Shown: in pieces, positions 1-8,363 of the stretch
Numbering within the stretch: position 1 is the stretch's first letter
How the letters are laid out: each line of letters opens with the position of its first letter
Assembly (NCBI GenBank): GCA_963974715.1
Contig: CAXBDK010000006.1
Location: forward strand, 62,001 to 126,000
Length of the DNA stretch: 64,000 bases
Reading direction: 5' to 3'
Source: Sediminicola sp963974715
GTDB taxonomy: Bacteria; Bacteroidota; Bacteroidia; Flavobacteriales; Flavobacteriaceae
Made by a program: the position numbers and the translations under genes
The notes under the pieces: model-generated
What the model saw: the letters and a program-made list of their open reading frames with translations, nothing else
Database searches by the model: none
What the model was told of the DNA's origin: nothing

Positions 1-675
1 TGCGGTGCCTTTGGTCCAACAAGGGACTTTACCAACGACGACCCCTCCTTTCATTCGACCAGTCTTCATTATATAGAGGCCTGTTTTGATATCTGCAATG
101 GCCTGGGCGCCAAATTTTTTGGCGGACCCATGTATTCCGCCGTAGGAAAGGCCAGGCTGGTTTCGCCGGACCAAAAGAAACGCGAGTGGGAGAGGGCCGT
201 TAGAAACCTGCAGAAAGTCAGTGGAATCGCAGAAGGGAACGGACTGGAGATCGCCTTGGAACCCCTTAACCGTTTTGAATCCGATCTGGTGAACACTGCG
301 GAAGACGTATTGCGGTTGGTAAACGATATCAATCATGCTTCGGCCAAGGTATTGTTGGACGGTTTCCATATGAACATAGAGGAACCGGATATAGAAAGGG
401 CCATTCGATTGGTAGGGGATAAATTAATCCACGTACAGGTATCCGAAAATTACCGGGGTACCCCGGGAACTGGACAGACCCCATGGCAGTCCTACAAGCG
501 GGGCCTGGAGGCAATAGAGTATAAAGGGGTGGTGGCCATAGAAAGTTTTACACCGGAAGTAAAGGAACTTGCCGGTGCGGTCTGTATTTGGAAACCGCTC
601 GCGCCAAGTCAGGATGAATTTGCACGTGAAGGGTTCAAATTTTTAAAGTCATGGGCAAAGGATGTAGAACATTGA
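1..675 (+). CDS. sugar 3-epimerase / sugar phosphate isomerase-epimerase family protein (5' end outside window)
   Basis: The frame is open from the first base, so this is the C-terminal 224 residues of a longer protein of about 280-300 residues. It is a TIM-barrel protein of the xylose-isomerase-like fold. The order of metal-ligand motifs fits D-tagatose/D-psicose 3-epimerases: LEPLNRFES (Glu), LLDGFHMNIEE (Asp and His), HVQVSENYRGTPGTG (His, substrate loop) and VAIESF (second Glu). These enzymes epimerise ketoses at C3, and relatives act on 3-keto-glycosides. A Gfo/Idh oxidoreductase follows 52 bp downstream and then an MFS transporter, which suggests a small sugar catabolic operon. The natural substrate cannot be told from sequence. 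Confidence 0.85.
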   Translation, partial: CGAFGPTRDFTNDDPSFHSTSLHYIEACFDICNGLGAKFFGGPMYSAVGKARLVSPDQKKREWERAVRNLQKVSGIAEGNGLEIALEPLNRFESDLVNTAEDVLRLVNDINHASAKVLLDGFHMNIEEPDIERAIRLVGDKLIHVQVSENYRGTPGTGQTPWQSYKRGLEAIEYKGVVAIESFTPEVKELAGAVCIWKPLAPSQDEFAREGFKFLKSWAKDVEH

Positions 676-727
676 CCAACGTATAATTGCTTCGAAATAA
701 AATCATCGTAAATTAAAGATTTCAGAT

Positions 728-1837
728 ATGCGTCAGAAAAAAATGAATATAGCCATTGTCGGATTGGGATTTGGGGCGGAGTTTATCCCCATATACCAAA
801 AACATCCCAATGCAAATATGTACGCCATTTGTCAGCGTACACAGCAAAGGGTAAACGAGATAGGTGATGCCTTTGGCATAAGCAAGCGGTATACGGATTA
901 CGGGGAACTTCTAAGGGACCCCGAGGTGGATGCGGTTCACATCAACACGCCCATCGGCAACCATGCGGCACAGTCACTTGCCGCATTGCGTGCGGGAAAA
1001 CATGTTGCCTGCACCGTGCCCATGGCCACCACCGTAGAAGAGTGCCGACAGATAGTGGAAGTGGTCCGGGAAACCGGATTGGTGTACATGATGATGGAAA
1101 CCGTGGTCTACAGCCGTGAGTTTCTGTTCGTAAAGGAAATGTACGATTCTGGGGAACTGGGCAAAATACAGTTCCTAAGGGCTTCGCATCAGCAGGAAAT
1201 GGCCGGTTGGCCCGGATATTGGGAAGGATTGCCTCCAATGCACTATGCCACCCATTGTGTAGGCCCCGTACTGGCACTTCCCAAAGGGAAAGCGGAATAT
1301 GTTTCCTGTTTTGGATCGGGACAGATCGATGAAGCGCTTATACCCAAATACGGTTCCCCATTTGCCATTGAGACCTGCCATATAAAACTGAAGGATTCCG
1401 ATCTTTCCGCTGAGGTCACCCGTTCCCTTTTTAATACGGCCCGACAGTATCGGGAAAGTTTTGATGTCTACGGCTCCAAAAAATCCTTTGAATGGACTCA
1501 GATCGAGCACGAGGACAGCATAATACATACGGGGGAAGAACCTACTAGGGTAAAAATACCGGATTATGCCCATTTATTACCGGCAGAAATCCAGGATTTC
1601 ACCACTGCCGGGGTCTATGATTCGGACGATAACCAGCATTTATCATTTATACAAGGGGCAGGTCATGGGGGCTCGCACCCACATTTGGTACATGAGTTTC
1701 TAAGTGCGCTGGTGTCGGAAAGACAGCCTTATCCAAATGCTATCGAATCTGCCAATATTACCTGTGTGGGTATTTTGGCCCATGAGTCGGCCATGAAAGG
1801 GGGCGAAATTATCCGATTGCCCGATTTTACGCTATAA
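728..1837 (+). CDS. Gfo/Idh/MocA family oxidoreductase with altered EKP motif
   Basis: A 369-residue protein. An N-terminal Rossmann fold (IAIVGLGFGAEF, residues about 9-20) binds NAD(P), and a C-terminal alpha/beta domain of the Gfo/Idh/MocA kind follows. The family normally carries an EKP motif whose lysine is catalytic. Here the matching stretch reads CTVPMA, with Val at about residue 97 in place of Lys, after an otherwise normal GKHVA lead-in. Either this is a subgroup with another catalytic base or the protein is not a standard dehydrogenase. ATG at 728 is kept; a second Met at residue 6 (743) is an alternative start. It lies between an epimerase-like gene and an MFS transporter, so a role in redox or isomerisation of an imported sugar is likely. 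Confidence 0.85.
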   Translation: MRQKKMNIAIVGLGFGAEFIPIYQKHPNANMYAICQRTQQRVNEIGDAFGISKRYTDYGELLRDPEVDAVHINTPIGNHAAQSLAALRAGKHVACTVPMATTVEECRQIVEVVRETGLVYMMMETVVYSREFLFVKEMYDSGELGKIQFLRASHQQEMAGWPGYWEGLPPMHYATHCVGPVLALPKGKAEYVSCFGSGQIDEALIPKYGSPFAIETCHIKLKDSDLSAEVTRSLFNTARQYRESFDVYGSKKSFEWTQIEHEDSIIHTGEEPTRVKIPDYAHLLPAEIQDFTTAGVYDSDDNQHLSFIQGAGHGGSHPHLVHEFLSALVSERQPYPNAIESANITCVGILAHESAMKGGEIIRLPDFTL

Positions 1838-1999
1838 GCGGGATTTAATGTTCTCCTGTCCTGCCGTGAGCTTACAACAGGAGGTGTTACTCAGGTTTTG
1901 TGCCAGCCAACGTGCTCCAGACTTGCATACCCCCAAATACAAATGGGAAAAACAGAAAAAACAGGAAAGCAAAACCACTAATATAAAACCGGATATAAG

Positions 2000-3232
2000 A
2001 TGACGAACACTATAAACAAGAGCGCCCTTTTTTATGGAAGTTGCTTTGCACTGATCACGACTGCTTTTTCTTTTTCCATCCGTGCGGGGATCCTACCGGA
2101 ATTGGGAGAGGAGTTCGGCCTATCGGCGGGCCAATTGGGATTTATCAATTCGATGTGGTTTTTGGGGATGCCCATTTCCATGATCATAGGGGGATTGGTC
2201 TACCATACTTTTGGGCCTAAAAATATTATGATCGTGGCCCTGATCGCCCATACCTTCGGCATTGTGCTTACCATCTATGCCGGTGGATATACCGGACTGC
2301 TCATTTCCACGCTTTTTATAGGGTTTGGCAATGGTTGTACGGAGGCGGCCTGTAATCCGATGATAGCCGACATGTATTCGGGGGTAAAAATGAACAAAAT
2401 GCTGAACCGGTTCCATATGTGGTTCCCCGGGGGTATTTTTCTTGGGGCCCTTATTTCCAAAATTATAACCGATCTGGGTTTTACCTGGCAGGTCCAAATG
2501 TGGCTGATCATGGTGCCGACCATCATTTATGCCTTTTTGTTCTTTGGAAAGGAATTCCCCAAACCAAAGGTGGAAGGGGCATCCTCCCTTTCCCAAAACT
2601 TTACGGCCATGTTGAGCCCCCTTTATATCTTCCTGTTTTTTTGTATGGCCCTTACCGCCATTTCCGAATTTGGTCCCAACCAATGGGTAACCATTATTTT
2701 GAGCAGCAGTGGGGCCGAACCTATGATCATTTTGGCGCTGACCACCGGTCTGATGGCCTTGGGAAGGTTTTTCGGGGGGCCTATAGTCGGGAAATTCGGG
2801 CAGACCGGGGTCCTGCTGATCTCTTCCGTACTCACTACCATCGGAATTTATATGTTCAGTACCGTTACCGGCCCATTGGCTTATGTTGCCGCCATTATTT
2901 TTGCTGTGGGCATCTGCTATTTTTGGCCGGTGATGGTCGGTGCCGTGGCCCAGAGGGTACCCAAAAGCAGCGCTTTGGGCATGTCGGTCATCGGTGGGGT
3001 GGGAATGTTCTCCACGGCCATCTTCCAGCCTTTTATCGGGAGTTGGATCGATAATTCCATGGCCGACAATAGGGCTGCCGGTCTGACCGGAAGTGCATTG
3101 GAACTGGCTGCTGGACAGGATACGTTGGCAAAAATGGTCACCTTTCCCGCTGTCCTGATCGTGCTTTTTATTATATTGTTTTTCTGGCAACGAAATTCTG
3201 GAAAGACAAAGGACCTGGAAATAGGACATTAA
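2000..3232 (+). CDS. MFS transporter, probably sugar or sugar-acid uptake
   Basis: A 410-residue inner-membrane protein with about 12 hydrophobic segments in two halves joined by a cytoplasmic loop near residues 185-200 (FFGKEFPKPKVEG). The N-terminal half has family-like features: an acidic ELGEEFGLS loop after helix 1 and a Gly-rich helix 2-3 turn. The C-terminal half carries GRFFGGPIVGKFG, resembling the loop 8-9 signature. It follows the epimerase-like and Gfo/Idh genes on the same strand, with a 162-bp gap that holds an imperfect inverted repeat (CTCCTGT at 1853 / ACAGGAG at 1877). Uptake of the substrate of those enzymes is inferred. Confidence 0.85.
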   Translation: MTNTINKSALFYGSCFALITTAFSFSIRAGILPELGEEFGLSAGQLGFINSMWFLGMPISMIIGGLVYHTFGPKNIMIVALIAHTFGIVLTIYAGGYTGLLISTLFIGFGNGCTEAACNPMIADMYSGVKMNKMLNRFHMWFPGGIFLGALISKIITDLGFTWQVQMWLIMVPTIIYAFLFFGKEFPKPKVEGASSLSQNFTAMLSPLYIFLFFCMALTAISEFGPNQWVTIILSSSGAEPMIILALTTGLMALGRFFGGPIVGKFGQTGVLLISSVLTTIGIYMFSTVTGPLAYVAAIIFAVGICYFWPVMVGAVAQRVPKSSALGMSVIGGVGMFSTAIFQPFIGSWIDNSMADNRAAGLTGSALELAAGQDTLAKMVTFPAVLIVLFIILFFWQRNSGKTKDLEIGH

Positions 3233-3393
3233 CAACTTGCGATCCGAAGTTTAAAAACAGGGAACGTATTTTCTGGTCCCTTACAATTTCAAAGGAAAGT
3301 TTTTCCACTTAATTCATTAAGTAGGATTTATTATCCTGCGAGACTGTACTGGACGGACCTTCGGCGAATGATTTTTCTTTTTCTCCATATGAC

Positions 3394-3425
3394 TTGGGAG
3401 CTTGTTCCAAGGTTGTTTACTTTTG
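3394..3425 (+). promoter_or_regulatory. predicted Bacteroidota promoter for the HPP gene
   Basis: TACTTTTG at 3418-3425 is a perfect TAnnTTTG -7 box. A TTG at 3394-3396 lies 21 bp upstream, in the -33 position. Transcription would start near 3431, so the in-frame ATG at 3402 would be excluded and the start at 3465 supported. Confidence 0.55.
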
Positions 3426-3464
3426 CACCGCAAACATCCTAGGAAGTTGGGTACAAGTTGGCGT

Positions 3465-4010
3465 ATGAAAAAAAGTAGGGCTTATCGCAAGACCAGGTAT
3501 ATTATTTATAGGCAGACCATACTGGATCCCATAGATCATTTGTGGACTTTTTTGGGTGGGTTTACGGGTATAGGCATCATCGGATATCTACAAAGCCTAC
3601 AATTTTCCCAGTTGGACAATGTTTTCCTGATCGGTTCCATTGGGGCATCTGCCGTGCTCGTATATGGGGCCACCAACAGTCCATTGGCACAGCCGCGCAA
3701 TCTTATGGGCGGACATCTTTTAAGTGCCCTTATCGGTGTGACGGTGGCGAGCCTGCTCCCCGATCCCGAACTCAATTGGTTGGCCTGTGCCCTTGCCGCT
3801 TCCCTCTCCATCGTAGCCATGCAGATTACCAAGACCATGCATCCACCGGGTGGCGCTACGGCCCTGATTGCGGTCATGGGCAGTGAAAAGATCAAAAGCT
3901 TGGGGTATATGTATATCCTCAGTCCCGTTTTGATAGGGGCGCTTATCTTGCTTGTCACGGCCTTGATCTTTAATAATTTGTCGCATCACCGTACCTATCC
4001 CTATCGGTAG
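3465..4010 (+). CDS. HPP family membrane protein
   Basis: A 181-residue integral membrane protein with four or more hydrophobic helices. It carries the HPP signature in KTMHPPGGATALIAVMG (around residue 125) and the family's GSIGASAVLVYGATNSPLAQPRN segment (around residue 60). HPP proteins are small inner-membrane proteins; some members have been linked to nitrite transport. The frame opens at 3402, but a promoter-like element overlaps that start and the first 21 codons look unrelated to the family, so I place the start at ATG 3465. It appears to be a single-gene unit between two sugar-related units. Confidence 0.8.
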   Translation: MKKSRAYRKTRYIIYRQTILDPIDHLWTFLGGFTGIGIIGYLQSLQFSQLDNVFLIGSIGASAVLVYGATNSPLAQPRNLMGGHLLSALIGVTVASLLPDPELNWLACALAASLSIVAMQITKTMHPPGGATALIAVMGSEKIKSLGYMYILSPVLIGALILLVTALIFNNLSHHRTYPYR

Positions 4011-4097
4011 CTACCTTTATCTTCCTGTTTGCCCAAGAGCAACTTGGTATTTTGGGTGGTACCTCTAATACCAATAGGATGAACTGGTTATTTTTGT

Positions 4098-4105
4098 TAA
4101 ATTTG
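4098..4105 (+). promoter_or_regulatory. -7 promoter box for the SMP-30-like gene
   Basis: TAAATTTG is a perfect TAnnTTTG match 71 bp before the ATG at 4177. No convincing -33 TTG is seen at the usual distance, so the assignment is tentative. Confidence 0.4.
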
Positions 4106-4176
4106 ATAAGGGCCGTTCCTATGCATCGATTTGATCGTCGACCAATATTGGTATAAGGCCGCAAAAAATAAACCAT

Positions 4177-5100
4177 ATGAAAAAATCTGCCCGTAATTCC
4201 CTTGCCTTTCTTTTTGTAGTGTTTATGGTCTGTGGTGGACTGTATTCCCAAAACGGGAAACCTTCGATTATTGCCGATGGTGTGGAACCGGTGCTGGTAT
4301 CGGCCGATTTTAAATTTACGGAGGGGCCAGCAGCGGATACCGAGGGAAATGTTTTTTTTACCGATCAACCCAACGACCGCATCCATAAATGGTCGGCAGA
4401 AAACGGAAAGGTTTCCGTTTACATGGAAAATGCAGGTAGGGCCAATGGGCTGTATTTTGACAAAAAGGGCAACCTCTTGGCCTGCGCCGATGAAAATTCA
4501 CAGTTATGGCAGATCGGTCCAGATAAAAAGGTCACAGTTCTAGTTGACGGCTTTAAAGGGAAGAGGCTCAATGGTCCCAACGATCTTTGGGTAGACCCCA
4601 AGGGCGGGATCTATATTACGGACCCATTTTATAAAAGGGATTATTGGACCCATACCGAAAAGGAAATCGAGGCGGAAAGGGTTTATTATTTAAGTCCTGA
4701 CAGAAAAAAGCTTAGTATAGTTGCGGATGATTTTGTACAGCCGAACGGCATTGTGGGATCTGCAGACGGAAAAACACTCTATATTGCGGATATAGGGGAC
4801 AAAAAGACCTACTCCTATACAATGGGGGAAGATGGTAGCCTTTCCGATAAAAAGCTGTTTGCCGAACTGGGTTCCGATGGCATGGCCTTGGACGAACAGG
4901 GTAACCTTTATCTTACGGGACAAGGGGTAACCGTATTCAACAAACAAGGTGAAAAGATCCAACATATCCCAATAGATGAAAATTGGACGGCGAACGTCAC
5001 TTTTGGGGGTTCACAGGGCAATATTCTGTTCATTACGGCCATGGATTCCCTCTACAGTCTGGAAATGCAGGTAAGAGGGGCCCATTTTGAATCCCATTAA
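4177..5100 (+). CDS. secreted SMP-30/gluconolactonase/LRE family protein
   Basis: A 307-residue protein with a cleavable signal peptide ending near GGLYSQ (residue about 25), so probably periplasmic. It has the six-bladed propeller of SMP-30-type lactonases. Expected metal-site positions are visible: FTEGPA (Glu), GPNDLW (Asn), QPNGIV (Asn) and LYIADIGD (Asp). The family hydrolyses sugar lactones using a divalent cation. A periplasmic lactonase fits with the GMC dehydrogenase encoded downstream (9288-10988), which could supply lactone products, but the two are in separate transcription units. Specificity is unknown. Confidence 0.85.
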   Translation: MKKSARNSLAFLFVVFMVCGGLYSQNGKPSIIADGVEPVLVSADFKFTEGPAADTEGNVFFTDQPNDRIHKWSAENGKVSVYMENAGRANGLYFDKKGNLLACADENSQLWQIGPDKKVTVLVDGFKGKRLNGPNDLWVDPKGGIYITDPFYKRDYWTHTEKEIEAERVYYLSPDRKKLSIVADDFVQPNGIVGSADGKTLYIADIGDKKTYSYTMGEDGSLSDKKLFAELGSDGMALDEQGNLYLTGQGVTVFNKQGEKIQHIPIDENWTANVTFGGSQGNILFITAMDSLYSLEMQVRGAHFESH

Positions 5101-5432
5101 TTGGAATCTGTTCCATAATTATATAATTACAAGTCCAGTATGCTTTTTCCTTACATTCCTTTTGGGGCGGCTTGGCAGGTTGATCAAAGCTTTTTGGCCT
5201 AAGGAGGTCATATCATCTCCCTAGCCTATCCGGGATCCCTGCCGAAGGAGGGCGGTCTAACTCTAAATTTATAGTTATTCTGGCAAATGTCCATCCATTT
5301 TGGTTCTTAATTGAATTTATGCTTTTTTAAGAAAAAAGGAGCATTGCTATTAAAGCATTGTTAAAAATTTATATTTTTTGTGCAATTATTGTAATTTTTG
5401 AAAAATTGATTCATCAATTCAAAATTTAATTT
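5101..5432. other. 332-bp intergenic region without a gene
   Basis: No convincing coding frame. It holds an AT-rich stem-loop, CTTTTTT (5322-5328) with AAAAAAG (5332-5338), which could act as a weak terminator. A perfect inverted repeat TTGATTCATCAA (5406-5417) ends 15 bp before the next start codon and may be an operator. The 3' third is very AT-rich and has near-matches to the -7 box (TAATTTTTG-like), so the promoter of the seven-gene run probably lies here. Confidence 0.4.
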
Positions 5433-7280
5433 TTGCAGCAACAATCTCTAACTCCACCGATACCCGAGCGTATATTACAAGACCTGCAACCGGGCGGAAG
5501 GACCGTAACGGATCTTCCGTTTGGTGGGTATTTATTTTTGGAACACGATGTTCCCTACTTGGTCATTTACAGAAAGAAACCCAATGATCGGGAAACGTTG
5601 CGGTTGGCCCGTACCGGGGCATCTTATATAATTTTTGGAAATACGGGGCATCAGTTCTATAAGGAATTTCTTTTGGTGCTCATCAAAAAAATGGCAGCCC
5701 GTCTTGGGGCCTTCCTCCTGTTCGAGATTTATGCAGGGACGGCAGGAAGTAGGGAGTTCGTCATCAAGGGACCTTCCCATAAACTGCCCATTTCGCTAAA
5801 GTCCCTAGCCGAAGAGTTACGGCAGATAGACAGTAGAAGGTATGACTTTAAACTCTCAGCACGTATCGTGGAGACCAAGCAAAGAGGTGCTGGGGACAGT
5901 GATTCCTTTTTGGAAATTGAACAGTTAAAGACGTTGGGAGGTACTTTAATAGGTTTGGAGGTCCCCCCCGTTTACCGTGATGGGGCAGAAAATGCATTTC
6001 CGGTCTATTTTAGACAGTTCAGGACGCAGTTCATCAAGGCCCTGCAACGCTCCGTTTTTGAATTTCTTAGGGTTCAGACCACTTCAACCATTACCAGCTA
6101 CCAAGCTTTGGGCAGGAGGGAAATACACCGGGAAGTTTTTAGCATAGACCAAAAAATCACAGCTATCCAGAACAGCTACTCGTTTTTACTGTTGATCGCG
6201 CCGGTGAACATCGATCGACTAAGGACCGATTTTTTCCATAATGCCCAGAAGGATATAGGCACTTACCATTATAGGCTTCTGCCGGTGGACCCCGACCTGC
6301 TAAAAAGAAAATTGTACGAGCTGGACATCCATGAAATTGATGACCCGGCCCTGGCCTATATCTATGACGAAAAAAGGGAAGAATTGGACAATGAACTTAC
6401 TATGCTGAAGGAACGGGGTTCCAAAAACTTCTTTTATAGCAGCATGAGGATGTACAAGGGCATCCCCGATGTCCTTCTTGACGAGGCAAAGCTTATTCTG
6501 GAAAAGATCCCTGAAAACCATGTGACCTCCGGTTCACTGGATATGGACGCCTACGATTTTAAAAAGCTGGCCGAAAGTGAATTTGAGTATTTTAAGGGGC
6601 AGTCTTCCGAATACGCCAGTAGGGTGCACATCAGAAAAGATATCAATATTATGATGGTGGACAAAGGGGAGCTTTTTCTTCCTTCAAGTTATAAGATGAG
6701 CACGATGGAGGCCAATGCCCTTATCCAACATGAGATAGGAACCCATGCACTTACCTATTATAATGGGACCCAGCAGCCATTGCCGCAGCTTTCGTACGGA
6801 CTGGCGGGCTATGAGGCTCTGCAGGAGGGTTTGGCGGTGCTTGCCGAATTTTTGGCCGGGGCATTGGGGGGCAATCGGATGCGTACGTTGGCCGGTAGGG
6901 TAGTGGCGGGAGCGGCTCTGATAAATGGAGCGGACTTTCGGGATATGTTCCGCCTTTTAAACACCGAATATGGCTTTTCCGAAGAACGTGCCTTCAATAT
7001 TACCTCAAGGATGTTCCAAGGGGGCGGCTTCCTAAAGGATATAGTTTACCTTAAGGGACTGTTGCAGCTTCGACAATATTTAATGCAAGATGGGGAACTG
7101 GCCCCTTTGCTTTCGGGAAAGTTTGCCCTGGAGCACTTGGATACGTTGGGAGATCTTAGGGAACGTGGATTGTTGCAACCTCCCAAGATCATCCCTCGCT
7201 ATTTACGGGATGCCGGTCACCTTCATAAACTGGATGAATTTAACAAAGGGATGTCCCTTTATAAAATGGTACACATATGA
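5433..7280 (+). CDS. DUF1704 / QEGLA-motif metallopeptidase-like protein (MATCAP-related family)
   Basis: A 615-residue protein of the family once named flavohemoglobin expression-modulating QEGLA-motif protein (DUF1704). Visible motifs are HEIGTH (His433, Glu434, His438; an HExxxH zinc site) and QEGLA (Gln464, Glu465) about 30 residues later, which supplies the third-ligand region. In animals this family includes MATCAP, a metallo-carboxypeptidase that removes the C-terminal tyrosine of tubulin. The bacterial substrate is unknown. No ATG exists near the N-terminus and a stop (TAA) lies at 5427, so TTG at 5433 is the most likely start; family similarity begins within the first ten residues. 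The stop overlaps the next start (ATGA), so it is coupled to the ATP-grasp gene. Confidence 0.85.
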   Translation: MQQQSLTPPIPERILQDLQPGGRTVTDLPFGGYLFLEHDVPYLVIYRKKPNDRETLRLARTGASYIIFGNTGHQFYKEFLLVLIKKMAARLGAFLLFEIYAGTAGSREFVIKGPSHKLPISLKSLAEELRQIDSRRYDFKLSARIVETKQRGAGDSDSFLEIEQLKTLGGTLIGLEVPPVYRDGAENAFPVYFRQFRTQFIKALQRSVFEFLRVQTTSTITSYQALGRREIHREVFSIDQKITAIQNSYSFLLLIAPVNIDRLRTDFFHNAQKDIGTYHYRLLPVDPDLLKRKLYELDIHEIDDPALAYIYDEKREELDNELTMLKERGSKNFFYSSMRMYKGIPDVLLDEAKLILEKIPENHVTSGSLDMDAYDFKKLAESEFEYFKGQSSEYASRVHIRKDINIMMVDKGELFLPSSYKMSTMEANALIQHEIGTHALTYYNGTQQPLPQLSYGLAGYEALQEGLAVLAEFLAGALGGNRMRTLAGRVVAGAALINGADFRDMFRLLNTEYGFSEERAFNITSRMFQGGGFLKDIVYLKGLLQLRQYLMQDGELAPLLSGKFALEHLDTLGDLRERGLLQPPKIIPRYLRDAGHLHKLDEFNKGMSLYKMVHI

Positions 7281-8329
7281 AAATCTGTTTTGTTATCAGC
7301 AAGTTGTCGCAAGAGGCCTGCGGTACTACCTTAATAATACTCAAAAAGGCCCACGAAAGGGGGCATACCGTGTATGTAATGAACGTAGGGGGGTTTAATT
7401 TCGTACAGGGAAGGCCGATGGGCATGTTCTGTAAGGAATTGCCAAAATCCTTAAAGGCGAAATCCCCAGAGGAATTTTTGGCAAAAATACAGGATGATGC
7501 ACTTCCTTTTACACTTCAGGATACTGCCAAATTGGATGTGATGTTCCTTCGCAACAATCCCACCGAAGAGGGGATGGACCGACATTGGGCAGAACATGCG
7601 GGCCTGGCCTTTGCCCGAGTGGTACAGCAACAGGGAGTACTGGTGCTGAACGATGCCAACGCAATGGCCCATTCCTTTGTGGATAAAATGTATTTTGAGG
7701 AGCTTCCGGAAATCATAAAACCGGATAGCCTGATCACGAGGAACAAGTCGGAGATATTAAAGTTCTGGAAGAAGTCCAATAAAAACATTGTCTTGAAACC
7801 GCTCGAAGGTTCGGGCGGTCAGAATATTTACCTGATCAAGGAAGAGAAGCACAATTTCAATCAGATAGTGGACTCCCTTATCGAAAAGGGATATGTCATA
7901 GCACAGGAATTCCTCCCGGCAGTGAGCAAGGGCGATGTGCGCGTGATCCTGATGAACGGAAAAATATTGGAACAGGACGGGGAACTCGCAATTATTAGAA
8001 GGATCAACCGGGACAAGTCCGAATTTAGGAGCAACCTTTCTTTGGGGGCGGAAGCCGAAAAGGCCGAACTCACCCCTGAAATAGAACGTATAGTGGAGCT
8101 TACCGCCCCAAAATTGATACGTGATGGGTTCTTCTTTGTGGGATTGGACGTGGTAAATGACAAACTTATAGAGATCAATTGCATGAGTCCGGGAGGGCTT
8201 ACCTATGGCTCAAAAGTAGGATTGCCGGATTTTACGGACACCGTAATGGATGCCATTGAACGCAAAGTAGAATATAAAAAAATCAATAAGAATGTTCTCG
8301 AGAATCGAGAACTGGCGACCATGGATTGA
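7277..8329 (+). CDS. GshB-like ATP-grasp ligase
   Basis: A 350-residue protein with the glutathione synthetase type of ATP-grasp fold. Visible are VLKPLEGSGGQNIYL (Gly-rich ATP loop), QEFLPAVSKGDVRVILMNG (lid and catalytic strand) and EINCMSPGGL (metal-binding Glu/Asn). Family members join a carboxylate to an amine using ATP. No gamma-glutamylcysteine synthetase is in the window, and a YpdA-like gene at 38722 suggests a bacillithiol rather than glutathione user, so a dedicated peptide or amide ligase is more likely than glutathione synthesis. The start overlaps the stop of the DUF1704 gene by 4 bp. DUF1704 and GshB-like genes are recurrent partners. Confidence 0.85.
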   Translation: MKICFVISKLSQEACGTTLIILKKAHERGHTVYVMNVGGFNFVQGRPMGMFCKELPKSLKAKSPEEFLAKIQDDALPFTLQDTAKLDVMFLRNNPTEEGMDRHWAEHAGLAFARVVQQQGVLVLNDANAMAHSFVDKMYFEELPEIIKPDSLITRNKSEILKFWKKSNKNIVLKPLEGSGGQNIYLIKEEKHNFNQIVDSLIEKGYVIAQEFLPAVSKGDVRVILMNGKILEQDGELAIIRRINRDKSEFRSNLSLGAEAEKAELTPEIERIVELTAPKLIRDGFFFVGLDVVNDKLIEINCMSPGGLTYGSKVGLPDFTDTVMDAIERKVEYKKINKNVLENRELATMD

Positions 8330-8363
8330 TCTTCAGGGGTCGGTTAGATGATAAGGGAAAATT

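Noticed and set aside
2120..3235. 371-codon open frame on the minus strand opposite the MFS transporter
   Set aside because: Its translation is rich in Gly, His, Gln and Pro without domain or signal features, and it lies fully opposite a convincing membrane transporter. It is a shadow frame.
3402..3464. Upstream ATG extension of the HPP gene
   Set aside because: A perfect -7 box lies inside the extension and its peptide does not resemble the family N-terminus.
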